49,122 nt of DNA from Rhizomucor pusillus (taxonomy: Eukaryota; Mucoromycota; Mucoromycetes; Mucorales; Lichtheimiaceae): NCBI GenBank assembly GCA_900175165.2, contig FWWN02000588.1, positions 1 through 49,122 on the forward strand, read 5' to 3'. The position numbers were made by a program, and so were the translations under genes. Shown here piece by piece: positions 10,773 through 22,946 of this stretch. Under the pieces are notes generated by a model, which worked only from the letters and a program-made list of their open reading frames with translations, did not search any database and was not told the origin of the DNA. The stretch's first letter is position 1; every line of letters starts with the position of its first letter.

Positions 10773-13700
10773 TCAAGACAAATCGTCTTGATTCAAATTG
10801 AATATTTTTGCGCTTTTTGGTATAGGTGGTCTCCCCAGACCCAACCGTCGTCTCTTGAGCTTTGGTGCTTCGAAACTCTTTGACGTTGGAGGTCTTTGCT
10901 GCTCCTCCTCCTCCTCCTTATCGTTTTCATCCTCATAATCGTCGCGGATACGTAAAAATGACGCAGCTGTGCGCTTTACACGTATTGGCTGGTCGTCGTC
11001 GTCGCTATCAAGGACGATTTGCATTGATTCGTTATCGTCGTCGTCCTTGTCCAGCTGATCTTCTTCATCATCCTCTTCTGCTGCTTCAAGGAATAACTGA
11101 TCTTCTTTTGCTGCTGTTTCTTCGTCTTCCTCATCTTCGTTTTCTTCTTGATCCTGCACTGACGGTCCAGTCCGTACTACCATTTCACCTCGCGTATGTT
11201 TTTGACGAGAAGTTTGTTTCCGCTGATTTTTAGATGAGCTACTACTTCTTGATCTCGATGCACTGCTGCTGACGCTTGCTACGTCATCTTGATCTTCACT
11301 TCCAGAGTCACTAGGGTACTCTCGTGGTATCTAACAAGGCATTTACAATTATTAAGACTTGTGCGCACTTGAAGTTTACTTGACGCCTTTTTACCTGCGA
11401 CGAGACTTCTTGGCCTCGAAGATCTCTATGCTTCAATGCACCCAAGAAAAATGCATCGGATGGAGCATTATTCTGTGACAAGAGCATTTTTACATCGAAA
11501 ATGACGGTTTCCATAGCTTTCTTTAAAGGAGGAACATATGTTGCCAGTTGTGTATCTTTGATGACTTTGACGTGCGAGCAAATGATCTAGAATGAAAGTA
11601 GTTTCAGTTATGTTGTATAGGTGCTATATTCAATTTGACAGTACCTGAAGCATGCGAGTGCTGGTCTGGAAATCTTTGAATATACTGACAACGACATCCT
11701 TGTGAGTTTTGAAAACTTTGTTGAAATAAGGTATAGAATGCTTTGAGAATTGATCCACAAACAAACGGCCATTCTTCAGCAAGACTCCAAAGAGCGAGCG
11801 TTGGTCTTTGCTTTTGATGTAGCTCGTCAATCGTTCAAATATGTTAACAATTTTGCCCGTCTTTGCCAAAACTACATCAACGTTATCATCGTCTGTCTCT
11901 TTAAGTATAGCAATTGCTTTGATGGCCTGGTTAATCATTGCCTATTCCAAATATACGTTAGCTGCGGTCTTCTATCTGCTGCGATCCAGCATTCAAATTA
12001 CCTGGTAATAGTAAAGTACTGTATCGCTTCTCAGAAGGGGATGACCTTCTACTTGGTCTTCAGTTTCGTATAGAGGAAGGATCCTGTTAACATAATCGTG
12101 CAAAGTCTCGAGAGGGTAATCGTGTAACTCTATAGATTGTTCGAGTAGATAGGGGATCTCTTTCTAAAATATCAAAACATCACATTAGCAAGGAGATTGT
12201 TCGACAGCAAAGTATAAAAGCAAGCATACCTTGATATTTCGCCAATCAAACCAGTCAGTGCTAATTATCCTAGCAGCAATCGCTTGCGTGTTTTTTCTCA
12301 AAGGCTCAGGTTCATTTGAGAAAGACCGTAAACGGACTAGGATCTTAAAATGCATAACAGCCATGGTTGCCGTAGGCATCATATCGCTGTAACGGTAAAT
12401 ATAATGAAATGCATCCTGCAGCAGTTTCCTAAACGGTTGCCCTTGAGAGTCGTCTGCCGTTATCCGATTTGCGATACTGCCCACGAGAATCTAGGGCAGA
12501 AACAGCAAATCAGACTCGAAGCTTGTTCATGGGTTAGCGTCTAGCGGTAACCTTACCGATAATATTAAATCGTTTCCGTTCTTCTTGAATTCAGGCCAAT
12601 AGACGATCTTTTGTAAGATTTCAAAAATCAGACTGACACAGTTAACGAGCCCTTCTGCGCCCTGTCAACAAAGGTTGTTAGCCGATCTATGTTATTCAAT
12701 TTCAACAGTCAATACTGCTTACCTCTGGGATGCGACCGCCTTGGGTATCCTGGATCTGCATATCTTCATATGCCTTTTCCAAGATTCCGAAAATGTTGGG
12801 CAGGTATTGTAAAGTCTCTTGAAGAAACTCGCCAGTACTCATTCTAGCGAGCGACGCTATCGTGTGTGCATTTTTGTATTCATTCACTGCTTTCTTCTTT
12901 CCAAAGAAATTGGTTGCTGCAGGGACAATCTTGAGATCCAGTTTGTTATTAAGATCTTGCAACAAGTAGATAATGTCATCATACTAAAGTTCACTTCCGT
13001 TAGCACTGCGGCAAATTACGTATATAGTAGCCAGAGACTTTACATTTAATTTTTCTGCATCTGGAGCACCATCGGTCTCGTCAGAAGGACGTAGAATACT
13101 CAAAACATCAAGCTATACAACGTGAGCATTTAAAGTTTGTTTTCTTTCAATCATACATATTAGATCTTACATTTAGGGCTCTCATGTAAGATCTCAGATC
13201 AGATATCGATTCCACTGCGATGCCCTTTGCGGTCTCATGTGTATCTGCTTTCAGGTCTCCTTCGGAACTACCATCGTTCGTAGAAAGATCCTAGTGCTAA
13301 GTTAGCATAGATACAAGTAAAGCTGCATCACAACTCAGCATACCTGGATGCTCAAGTTTCTGGTATCTGTGATGAACGGTGATATTTGTTGCAGTTCTAG
13401 AGGAACATAACGTGACATATGCTTGAGCACATTCTCGAGTTTAGCTTCCAAGGATAATATGTTTTTCAGGCGTATTGTCAGCTTATCACGCATCTCTTCC
13501 TCGCCTCCAACTGAGAATGCATTCAGAAGCTCTCTCAACCTGGAGGTACAGAATATTGATCAACAAGTATTATCATTACGTAATTGTATCTATGCGCATA
13601 CCAGTTGATAGCGTAGAATAGGAGGTCACACACATCTTGCTGCTCGCTGGTTCTAAGCTCATTGGGGTTATCGTCGCTGTACAGCATCAGGCCGCATCCA

Positions 13701-16542
13701 AGAAGCGCATCGATGTCTTCGAGACTGCCATCATTTAGCTTCTTTTCACACGCTTGTAGAAGGTTAAACATTGCACAAAGAGGAGAAGCAAGCAGCTTCC
13801 GTTTGACATTATCCACACCAGAAAATAGGGAATACAGCTTGAGTACAATGGGCCCCTCCTGTAAGTTAACAGTTAGTGCATTCATGCCATATGTAAAAGG
13901 TCGTTATCATGGACGTTACCTCTCCGTCCAGATGCATTGCAATGCATGGTTTTATACTAAGTTCCGCGTTTCGTGCCGCTGAATCCACGATTTGGAGGGC
14001 TTCTTCACGGTCTTCAACGTAAGTATCGGTAAAGCTACTCGTCATATTTTCCTTGATCCATAGCTGCAAGCGCTCGTCAAGAGCTTCGTTTGCAATCATA
14101 TACGCCAGTTCGTCGTAAAGGAGTGCCATGCATCGCTATAATGCACGCGTCAATGTAATACCTCCAAGTAACTAAAGGTTAGTGCTTACCGGGATACTGC
14201 TGCAGTTCCGGAGGATCATCTCCAATAAACCAATCGCTTGCTGCAGCATAGGATGTCTCAATGCATCATCCGCGGTGTATTCCCTCTCTACAGGAGAAGA
14301 TTATCTCTTAGCCTTCGTTGCATATTTCTTCTCTTTGTGATCCATACGTTTGCTGCGTTGGGCACTGGATCCTTGCCCGTTTTCGTTTTCGATGATAAAC
14401 ATTGGGTTACCGAGCACCTTGACACCGGCCAAGCATCCCATGATACCCATATTTTTGTATTTTTCACGAGGGTTTGATAACTGCTTACGAATAACAATCT
14501 GTATATCTGACCACAAGCTTGTTGATTCGGATCCATTTTCAGCCTGTAATTGTTGGGTTGGTGAGCTATGTGTAGTAAGTCGCAATATTCTATGCTTACT
14601 CCCAATGCCAGTATGCTGAATACTGCAAATAGAGTACGGATTTGTGGCAAAGTCATATTATCGAGATAATCGAGGATGCCTTTAATGAATACGCCGTAAA
14701 CAGCCATGCTCTGGACGTTATCCTCCGCAAGATCGTAGAGCACACTCAGCGCAATATCTATTTCCTGCTGGTAAATTGTAAGGTTAAGGGTTGATGTAAG
14801 CAAGTATTATATAAACTCGATTGCAGTGTAATGTCGGAAAAGGATATTGATCCACTTCCAATGTGTGTCACAAGGGAGCCCACGATCTCTTGTCTGAGGT
14901 ATGCGTCGCCCGCTTTGAACATGCAAATATAGAGAGCCCGAGAGCAAGGGGCAGCAGCGCCGTTCTGTTTGCAGGTTCGCAGTAGACTTTCCGTGAGTGA
15001 TAATATAGTATTCCAGTACGCCGAAAGTCCATTAGCATGTTGGAGGATGGAATCTTGGACGAGCTCAGGGGTAATAAAGCCAGAAATGACTTTTTTCCTG
15101 AATATTTGCTCTGCTTTCTTTTTCATAGATGTCATGGAGTGTAAAACGATGAGTACAAGTACGTCGATCACCTTGTGTGCCTCCTATGTGCATATTTATA
15201 TTAGCATTGTGTCGTTTACAAGAGAATAAGGTAAGGATGTTTACTGTTTCCTCGAGGGCCGTAATGGATTTAACCCATGCATCGCAGACAAACTTGTGAA
15301 ATTGGAGACCAAGTTTAATAGATTCTAACCGTGACAATAATTGTTAGAAAAAGAAAAGAAATGAAGGTTGAAGGATGCAAACTTACCTAGAATCAGGGCT
15401 TCTGGTGCATTTTTCTCGCCACTATCTTGTTTCTCGAGACTAGTTTCCAGTGACTGGAAATCCAGTTTTTCGCGAATTCCGTATATCACCTTTACACATT
15501 GTTGTAAGTTGCAACAAGCCTCTCAAATATATCCAATTTTCTCACCTCGTCAATAGACATGGTGTTTACAGTCTGGAGTAGAAACTTCACCAAGACCGGT
15601 AACTCGTCCAATTCAGCGGACACTAGGCGATCTAGGATAGTTTGGCGGAACTCATCCTATGTAGCATAGTTAAAATTCATGAGTCGTCAAAGATATTCTT
15701 TGCAGTCAATTACCGATATTTCTGAATGCATGGCCAGATTGGATAGCGTATCCAGTATAGGCACTGTTAATTCTGCGTTCTCACTCATAAGTTCTTTGAG
15801 AAAAACAACAATAGGCTACAGTGATCACAAAAGGGTTGGTACCGTCATGCATATTATTTTAAACATTTACATCGTACCTTCTGCTCGGAATCGTTAACAA
15901 TATCTGGAAGTGAGACGATTATTTCATGCTGAAGAACGGTTGGTGTGGCCTCGATGATCTCAATAAGTTTGCCTGTCAATTCTTGCGGCTCGACTATGTA
16001 TTCAAGCCAGCGCAATTGATTCAAGATCAGTCGAGCAGTGCATGAGCTTGACGCACTGGCATTGTATGATCAGTTTACTGTCGAAACTACCCACAGCTCT
16101 ATCCAACCTACTCGTTCTCAAGCTCGTCGTAGAATTCTGGCAAGCGTTCCAATAAATAGGTCATTAGTTTAGGCTGGAGTATATCAATTGCTAACAGCGT
16201 CTTTATCAAGCTTTCGATTGTGTTGACACGACACGGTGCTCCTATATCTCCTGAAAGCTTCGCTGGCAATAAGCATTGTCGAAACTTTTGTATATCTGTC
16301 ATATGGTTGTTCAAGCTTTCGAAAAACTCTTCCAAGATCTCCTGACTGCGAGGATCGCCTCGAATCCTGAGTGACAGATTCCGTCGAAACAGGATAGGCT
16401 CGGTGCCTGAGGATTGTCGATTCAATGTTTAGCACGATCGGTCCTCTGGGTTGTCTCCTAGCAAGCACATACTGAAAGTAGGCTGCCCTTGTACATTGCA
16501 ACCGGATTCCTGCAACAGCTCGACGAATAGGTTTCGTGTCAT
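10773..16542 (-). CDS. FANCD2: Fanconi anaemia group D2 protein homologue
   Basis: FANCD2 clamps DNA with FANCI after mono-ubiquitination and starts interstrand-crosslink repair. I joined 23 exons, all in phase, into 1,477 aa (human about 1,450). Exon 1 is 16473-16542 and the last is 10773-11330. Similarity runs along the whole length: LLAIDILQPKLM near the N-terminus, QEIVGSLVTHIGSGS, LLYDELAYMI, and near the C-terminus GRLFVDQF and GALKHRDLRGQE. The ubiquitin-acceptor lysine is kept: VFIKGILDYLDNMT, Lys455 here, aligned with human Lys561. The tail is acidic, as in animals, and ends with a basic stretch. One intron (14771-14847) is of the U12 AT-AC class. I chose the ATG at 16542 because the open frame upstream runs into the divergent neighbour; an in-frame ATG at 16644 would add 34 residues. 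Confidence 0.93.
14771..14847 (-). other. U12-type AT-AC intron within FANCD2
   Basis: On the coding strand the intron begins ATATCCTTTT, a full match to the U12 donor consensus, and ends TTTAC. A branch site CCCTTAAC lies with its A 13 nt before the end, in the normal U12 range. No GT-AG junction here keeps phase and the conserved residues. Splicing at AT-AC joins THIGSGS to QQEIDIALSVL in frame, exactly as in animal FANCD2 (THICSGN-EAEVDTAL). Length is 77 nt. Confidence 0.88.
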
Positions 16543-16645
16543 ACAAGTGCCTAAAGACGCGTATAAGCGCGAATTTTTCGTTCCCGCATTTAGCTCCTTC
16601 CTCTTTTCTCCTCGGTTCCCTTCCTCCTTCTTTTTCAAGCACACA
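16543..16645. promoter_or_regulatory. Short bidirectional promoter, FANCD2 and PLP dehydratase
   Basis: Only 103 bp separate the start codons of two divergent genes. The right half (about 16590-16640) is strongly pyrimidine-rich on the plus strand, the leader type seen before other start codons in this window, such as 45736. I see no TATA box. With the alternative FANCD2 start at 16644 the gap would shrink to one base, which is why the inner start is preferred. Confidence 0.5.
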
Positions 16646-17974
16646 ATGGACTCCTCAGAGGACGAGAATTTTCTGTTCGAAGACTTGGAGTCTCTTCACG
16701 TTGGTACGCCTCTGCTCCACTCTCCAAACTTGAGTAAGCAGCTGGAATGGTATGTCAAAAGTCCCAGTGACAGAGTCAACGTTGGAGATCTAATCGCCTT
16801 GATCGCCCAGCAACGTGTTTCTAAAGATGGAGAATATACAGCCGTCAGGCTCTGTCAAAATGAGGTGGGTGCCTCCTTAAAGTATACGTAACAGAAAGCT
16901 TATAGACAAACAGGGGAATTGGCGCGTTCTGTTTGCAGGCGGTGCAAACGCGAGGAACCAATATCCAGTTTGTATGTGGATCTGGTGCAAACGCTGCTCT
17001 TGCCGTATCATACTGTGCAAGACAATTTGGAGTGGAAGCAATTATTGTCGTACCCAAGGCAACGAATGAGCGAATATGTGAAGCTATACGGACAGATGGT
17101 TCACATTTGATTCTGTTCGGGGATGATTGGACGGCAGCTGATATACACGCGCGAAAACTCGTACGCAGGAACAGGTAGGGGAACCTTGTCCAGGTACCTA
17201 TTGCGTGTTGTTCATCCTCCCCATCCCAAAATATAGTATATATGTACCTTCTTCCGATCATCCACATATCTGGCAAGGACACTCGACCATTGTGCAAGAA
17301 TTAAAGACGCAATTACACGACAATCCTCCGGCAGCAATTATCTGTCCTGTTGGAGGAGGCGGTTTACTGAATGGCATTATCATGGGACTTCAAAACGCAG
17401 AGTGGAAGGATGTGCCTGTTATCGCAGTGGAGACTCATGGAAGCAATGCGTTCCAGGCATCGGTAGTTGCCGGCAAACGGGTCACGGTTGAAAAAAACAA
17501 CACTATCGCGACGAGTTTAGTATCCAAAACAGTAAGCGCGAAATCTCTCGAGCTCAGTCTGGAACACCCGGTGGTGCCGTTTGCAGTAAGCGATGCTATG
17601 GCAGCCAATGCCGTCCGATTATTTGCAGGTATGTGGTATTCACACGACCAATCTGATATTATGTATGATGTCTAAACCTCCCACTAGAGGATAACAAGAT
17701 GCTGGTGGAAGTCTCCGCAGGAGCAGCGTTATCCCTTTGCTACACAGAATTGATACGCGACATCTTACCATCCCTGACAACAACAAACGATGTGGTGGTG
17801 CTGGTGACTGGTGGTTCTGACATCAGCTTGGAACAAGTGGAAGAATATCGTAAAAAATATGCAAATCCAGCTGTGCTTGTCAAGAGCGGCAGCGCAATAT
17901 TCATGAAAATGGACAATACCCTACACACCATGACCGATTTAGACTCGGAGAATGTTCCTGTAAATACTGCATAA
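16646..17974 (+). CDS. L-serine/threonine dehydratase-like PLP enzyme
   Basis: This is a fold-type II pyridoxal-phosphate enzyme of the SDS/CHA1 group, expected to deaminate serine or threonine to pyruvate or 2-oxobutyrate. Five exons (16646-16749, 16811-16864, 16914-17174, 17237-17628, 17688-17974) give 365 aa. The substrate-side motif TPLLHSPNLS is followed by LKMENIQPSGSVKMRGIG, with Lys51 as the Schiff-base lysine. CGSGANAALAVSY matches the Asn loop, and PVGGGGLLNG is the phosphate-binding loop. The usual SFK is SVK here and the usual SSGGNAG is GSGANAA, so substrate preference may differ. The first-exon donor GTATGT and second donor GTGGGT were chosen because they alone rebuild the PLP motif. 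The gene converges on the fumarate reductase gene. Confidence 0.88.
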
Positions 17975-18138
17975 AACTGAAGTTCACCACGGCCATGTTG
18001 CCAGAGGTTGTAAATTGCAAAGTGTAAAACAAAATTTCGTGTGCTTTCTGCGGCGATTAGGATTTATTTCACTATTTTTCTTAACGCGTGCAACGGATGA
18101 CAATTTGATACAGTATAAACTATAAATTTCTCCTTCTC

Positions 18139-19692
<1,554 letters not shown>

Positions 19693-19702
19693 GATTTTTT
19701 TT

Positions 19703-21041
19703 CTAAGTCCGAATATCTTTATTGTTTCGTTTCCAATACGGTTCCTCCCAGACTTGTTCATCCAAACCTTGGATCCAGCTGCTATGCAGCTTTGTTAAAA
19801 ACAAGTCCTTCTCTACATATCGCTGTCTAAGCCAAGCTGAAAGCTCTTCGTCGTTGTCAGGTAAGTCTGCTATCGCGTATCTTTTCACATTGACGTGGAA
19901 TTCATAGTCATTTTCCAGCGGTCGAACATGTACTCTGACCATATCTGGTGCCGTTGCAGTGCCGTCGCTGCATCTATATGCGATTGTCACATCTTGGAAT
20001 ACTTATATAAGTACACTGGTAAATGGCTAAGCAGCATGTTGAGTGACAAACCGTAAACATATTTGACGTGAGACGAACGGAAAGAGTTTACACACGTGAT
20101 GAAACCCTTGGTACGCGGTAACAGGACGTTGCGCATAATCTCGTATCCATGCTCATTGCAGTATGCTTGACTCTAAACATCCAAGTTTAGAGAACAATTA
20201 AAAAAAGGATTTTGACGATAGCTTACAAGTAATAACTTCGTTGGCGTAAGTCTCGTGCCTTCTGCGAAGCTCATGAGCCAGACTGGCATTTTTAAACGCT
20301 TGATATTGGCAAATTGAGCCTGTATCCGTTTCTCATCCTGCGCCCAGCTACGTCGTACAAATATGAAATCTGCAAGCTGCAAACTGTTACATTTTTGGAA
20401 TTAGAAGGATTCTCCATGCTATAACTTACCCACATGCCCCAGCCAAAGAATGGCAACTGTGTACATTGCAACCGTTAAGGTTATTTTCATGTCTTTAGCA
20501 ACAGTAACAGGATCTTACCCATTTAATTGAATCCTTGACAAAGTACTAATATGTCTTTGTCAATGTACGTTTCCAGTAGCCATAGTAATCAGTCAAGATA
20601 GCCATTACCTTGCAGTTGCTAAGCATTTGTCGTCGTATGGCAACAGAGTGTAGCAAGTAGAAATCTGTCCATGATCGATGGTTGCATATTACGATTGCAG
20701 ATTCCTTATCTGGCAGCCTGTCGCCTGAGAATGTAATGTGCGCTTTTTGTCGTTTCTGTAAAATATGTCTTGTTGGCAAATAAAGCAACAAAAGCAGAGT
20801 GTTGACAAGGACGGTACCTCAAATATATACTAAAATTCATTCACTGCATTAGATATGCAAAGGTATATGCAATTATTTGAATTGTTTTACCTGCATAACG
20901 GACCACACTGTGCCAACAAGCTTTGAGTTTATCTGGACAAGCAGACGCTCCGAGAATGGTCTGAGTAGAAACGAAGAGACTTGCACAACCTGCAGCGTTC
21001 CTGCCATGCTTGACAACCGGTTCATTCAGCATATGCAGCAC
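19703..21041 (-). CDS. LPAT/AGPAT-family acyltransferase (LCLAT1/AGPAT5-like)
   Basis: This is a membrane-bound enzyme that acylates lysophospholipids. Seven exons (20891-21041, 20609-20817, 20519-20545, 20430-20456, 20227-20376, 20052-20172, 19703-19992) give 324 aa. A hydrophobic segment (VNTLLLLLYLP, residues 55-65) precedes motif I, NHRSWTDF (His97, Asp102). Motif II FIFVRRSW and motif III FAEGTR (residues 175-180) follow, with Ala in place of the usual Pro. The GWGMW block and the C-terminal half with VTIAYRC fit the LCLAT1/AGPAT5 branch rather than plant-type plastid LPATs. Exons 3 and 4 are 27 nt each. The N-terminal exon is the least certain: MLHMLNEPV at 21041 is the first in-frame ATG, but an upstream exon is possible. 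Confidence 0.85.
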
Positions 21042-21421
21042 GATCGCATGTTGGGATCTGGAGCGAATTACCCGAATAAAAAGAAAACTGCAGCCACCGC
21101 ATTGGCTGCGTCCGAGATCGTTCTGATCGCGCCCATGGAGGGTGGGGTTTCAAGCGTACAGTAAACAAGAGCGGAATTGCAGCATTGATGAGTTAAATTT
21201 TTTCCCTTTCCCTTTTTGGGCGAATCCTTTTGGCATGAAAAGCTCATGCACAGTGAAGTTCTGATCTTCTTCTTTCTGAGTAGATATCAGCACAAGGTAA
21301 TAATTCCTCTTACAATCAGATCCAAAAACGTCGCAATCACTGACAAAAATAGTAGTATATTTCACGTTACCTGCGTCTGACGAGCATTGGACGTGATCTC
21401 TTCTCTTTCGAGTTGTGATCT

Positions 21422-21472
21422 NNNNNNNNNNNNNNNNNNNNNNNNNNNNNNNNNNNNNNNNNNNNNNNNNNN
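21422..21472. other. Assembly gap, 51 N
   Basis: A run of 51 N interrupts the sequence and is flanked by a homopolymer A run on its right side. Reading frames crossing it are not meaningful. Any gene here is split by the gap. Confidence 0.99.
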
Positions 21473-21479
21473 AAAAAAA

Positions 21480-21720
21480 AAACGACAACAAGAGACAAAA
21501 GCAAGTCGCCGAGATTGCTGTTTAGTTCTGAAAAGCAGAACAACATCCATCCCACGATCTCTGGCTCTTTGACGCCGGCGAGCACCAGTTTGTCGATGGC
21601 AATCTTCATTTGCTTGCCGAGCTTTACAATATCTCTTTCGTGTACGTTCCCACCGAGATTGTGCTGCTTCTTGACCTCGACAAAGGAAAAGCTCGTAGTT
21701 CAAAGTGGAAACAGGGTTTA
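21480..21720 (-). pseudogene. Fragment of an unrecognised, probably lineage-specific protein
   Basis: After a possible AG acceptor near 21685 the minus strand reads VKKQHNLGGNVHERDIVKLG and continues with MKIAIDKLVLAGVKEPEIV. This is protein-like and in one frame until the poly-A and N gap. A possible upstream exon (SENNFKSKAAATIDDVK, near 21900) ends at a GT. The style resembles large families of unknown function seen in zygomycete genomes, but I cannot name one, and the gap prevents a full model. Confidence 0.3.
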
Positions 21721-21998
21721 CGAATGCCAAAAAATTGGGCATCATCAAGGTATCATCGGCGGGTTGCGCAGATGGGAGGTGGCAAGTCATCCTAGTCCAA
21801 CAGTGAATATGTCGCCAGAACGCTGAAAAATAGTGTATGGTCACCAATCTTGTTTGACCTCGACTTTGTCCGTTAAAATAAGACCTTCACGTCGTCGATG
21901 GTTGCTGCTGCTTTGCTCTTGAAATTATTCTCTGATTCCATCATGGCAGCTCTGCAGACAGGAAATGCAGGATATCGAGGCAAGATCTGATGTCTTCG

Positions 21999-22244
21999 TT
22001 ATTCTTCAGAGTCATTCAAATCCTTCCCTGATGGCTTGCGTGTCATCTGGTACCACTCGTTGTACTTTTCGATCTGCCAAACAGCGTCATCGTCGGCAGC
22101 GTGCTCTAACTTTTCCTGTGGCTCCAGGCTCTTGATGATCATGTCCTGTTTATCGGGCGTCAAGGATGACAGCGGATAGCACCCGTTGGCAGCTGTAATG
22201 ATCCATGATATGCGGTACTTGCGAGCGTTGGTCGCATTAGTGAA
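21999..22244 (-). pseudogene. C-terminal fragment of an unrecognised protein
   Basis: A minus-strand frame of about 80 codons without its own ATG ends at a stop at 21999. It contains NARKYRISWIITAANGCYPL, LTPDKQDMIIKSLEP and DDDAVWQIEKYNEWYQM. The composition is clearly protein-like (Trp, Tyr and charged residues), with a stop immediately upstream, so a spliced or decayed gene is likely. I found no convincing upstream exon in 22245-22946, which otherwise holds nothing I recognise. Confidence 0.35.
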
Positions 22245-22946
22245 TTATACACCGAGAACAGCACTTGTTTCCAGGAAGTAACTTTTTGACAAGTCGAGAG
22301 GATAATGAGGAAAGAATAAAGGAGGACACGCGACCCATCCGGTCCGCTATTGACTGAAATTCAAGCCGCTGTTACACAAGGCACCATGATTCGGACCCTG
22401 TCCGCATGAAAAATCAAGTTTTGATTGTTCTCGTGGACAATCTCTGTGCCTCCTTTCTTTGAGACTCTTGATGGGTTACTGCTTTTTGAATGAACTTTTT
22501 GATTTTTTTATTAACACTGCAAAGCCAATTTGAGCAACACACCTCATCTTCGGAGCTCAGCCCCTTAGACAATAATTATTGCTCGCGATGCTTAACAGCG
22601 GCTAGCTTTCAATCAACATGACGATAGAACGCTGAGATGCGGGAACGCATGTGTCACTAAGCTGGACCTAGTAATGCTGCCACGGTAGGAGAAATTTGCC
22701 GATCTCGCAGAGAATAGTTTAACGAGGATATCCAAACCTGTTGCAAAGTTTTGACGCGGCAATGTTTGTTCTGCAATGTATTGAAAGCTGGATACACATG
22801 AACACCATCGTTATATCAATGCAGCCTTACTCTGCATTGTCCAAATTTGCCGAGCTCATCCTTCAAAGCATTTACTAGATTAATAAATACACAACATGCC
22901 TGGTTTCTTTACAAAATTTTCCGAAAAAAGATCGAATATCTGGTCT

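Noticed and set aside
10862..11233. Plus-strand frame of 123 codons
   Set aside because: Antisense of the acidic, low-complexity last exon of FANCD2; no motif and wrong codon pattern.
16882..16913. Very short (26-32 nt) intron in the dehydratase-like gene
   Set aside because: It arose from a wrong upstream frame. Using donors at 16750 and 16865 gives normal 61- and 49-nt introns and restores the PLP motif.
20546..20570. A 24-nt intron in the LPAT-like gene
   Set aside because: A donor at 20608 gives a 63-nt intron and joins SNCK to YFVKDSIKW, fitting the family.
21150..21847. ORFs running across the N gap
   Set aside because: The open frame over N is an artefact; only the parts outside the gap can be judged.
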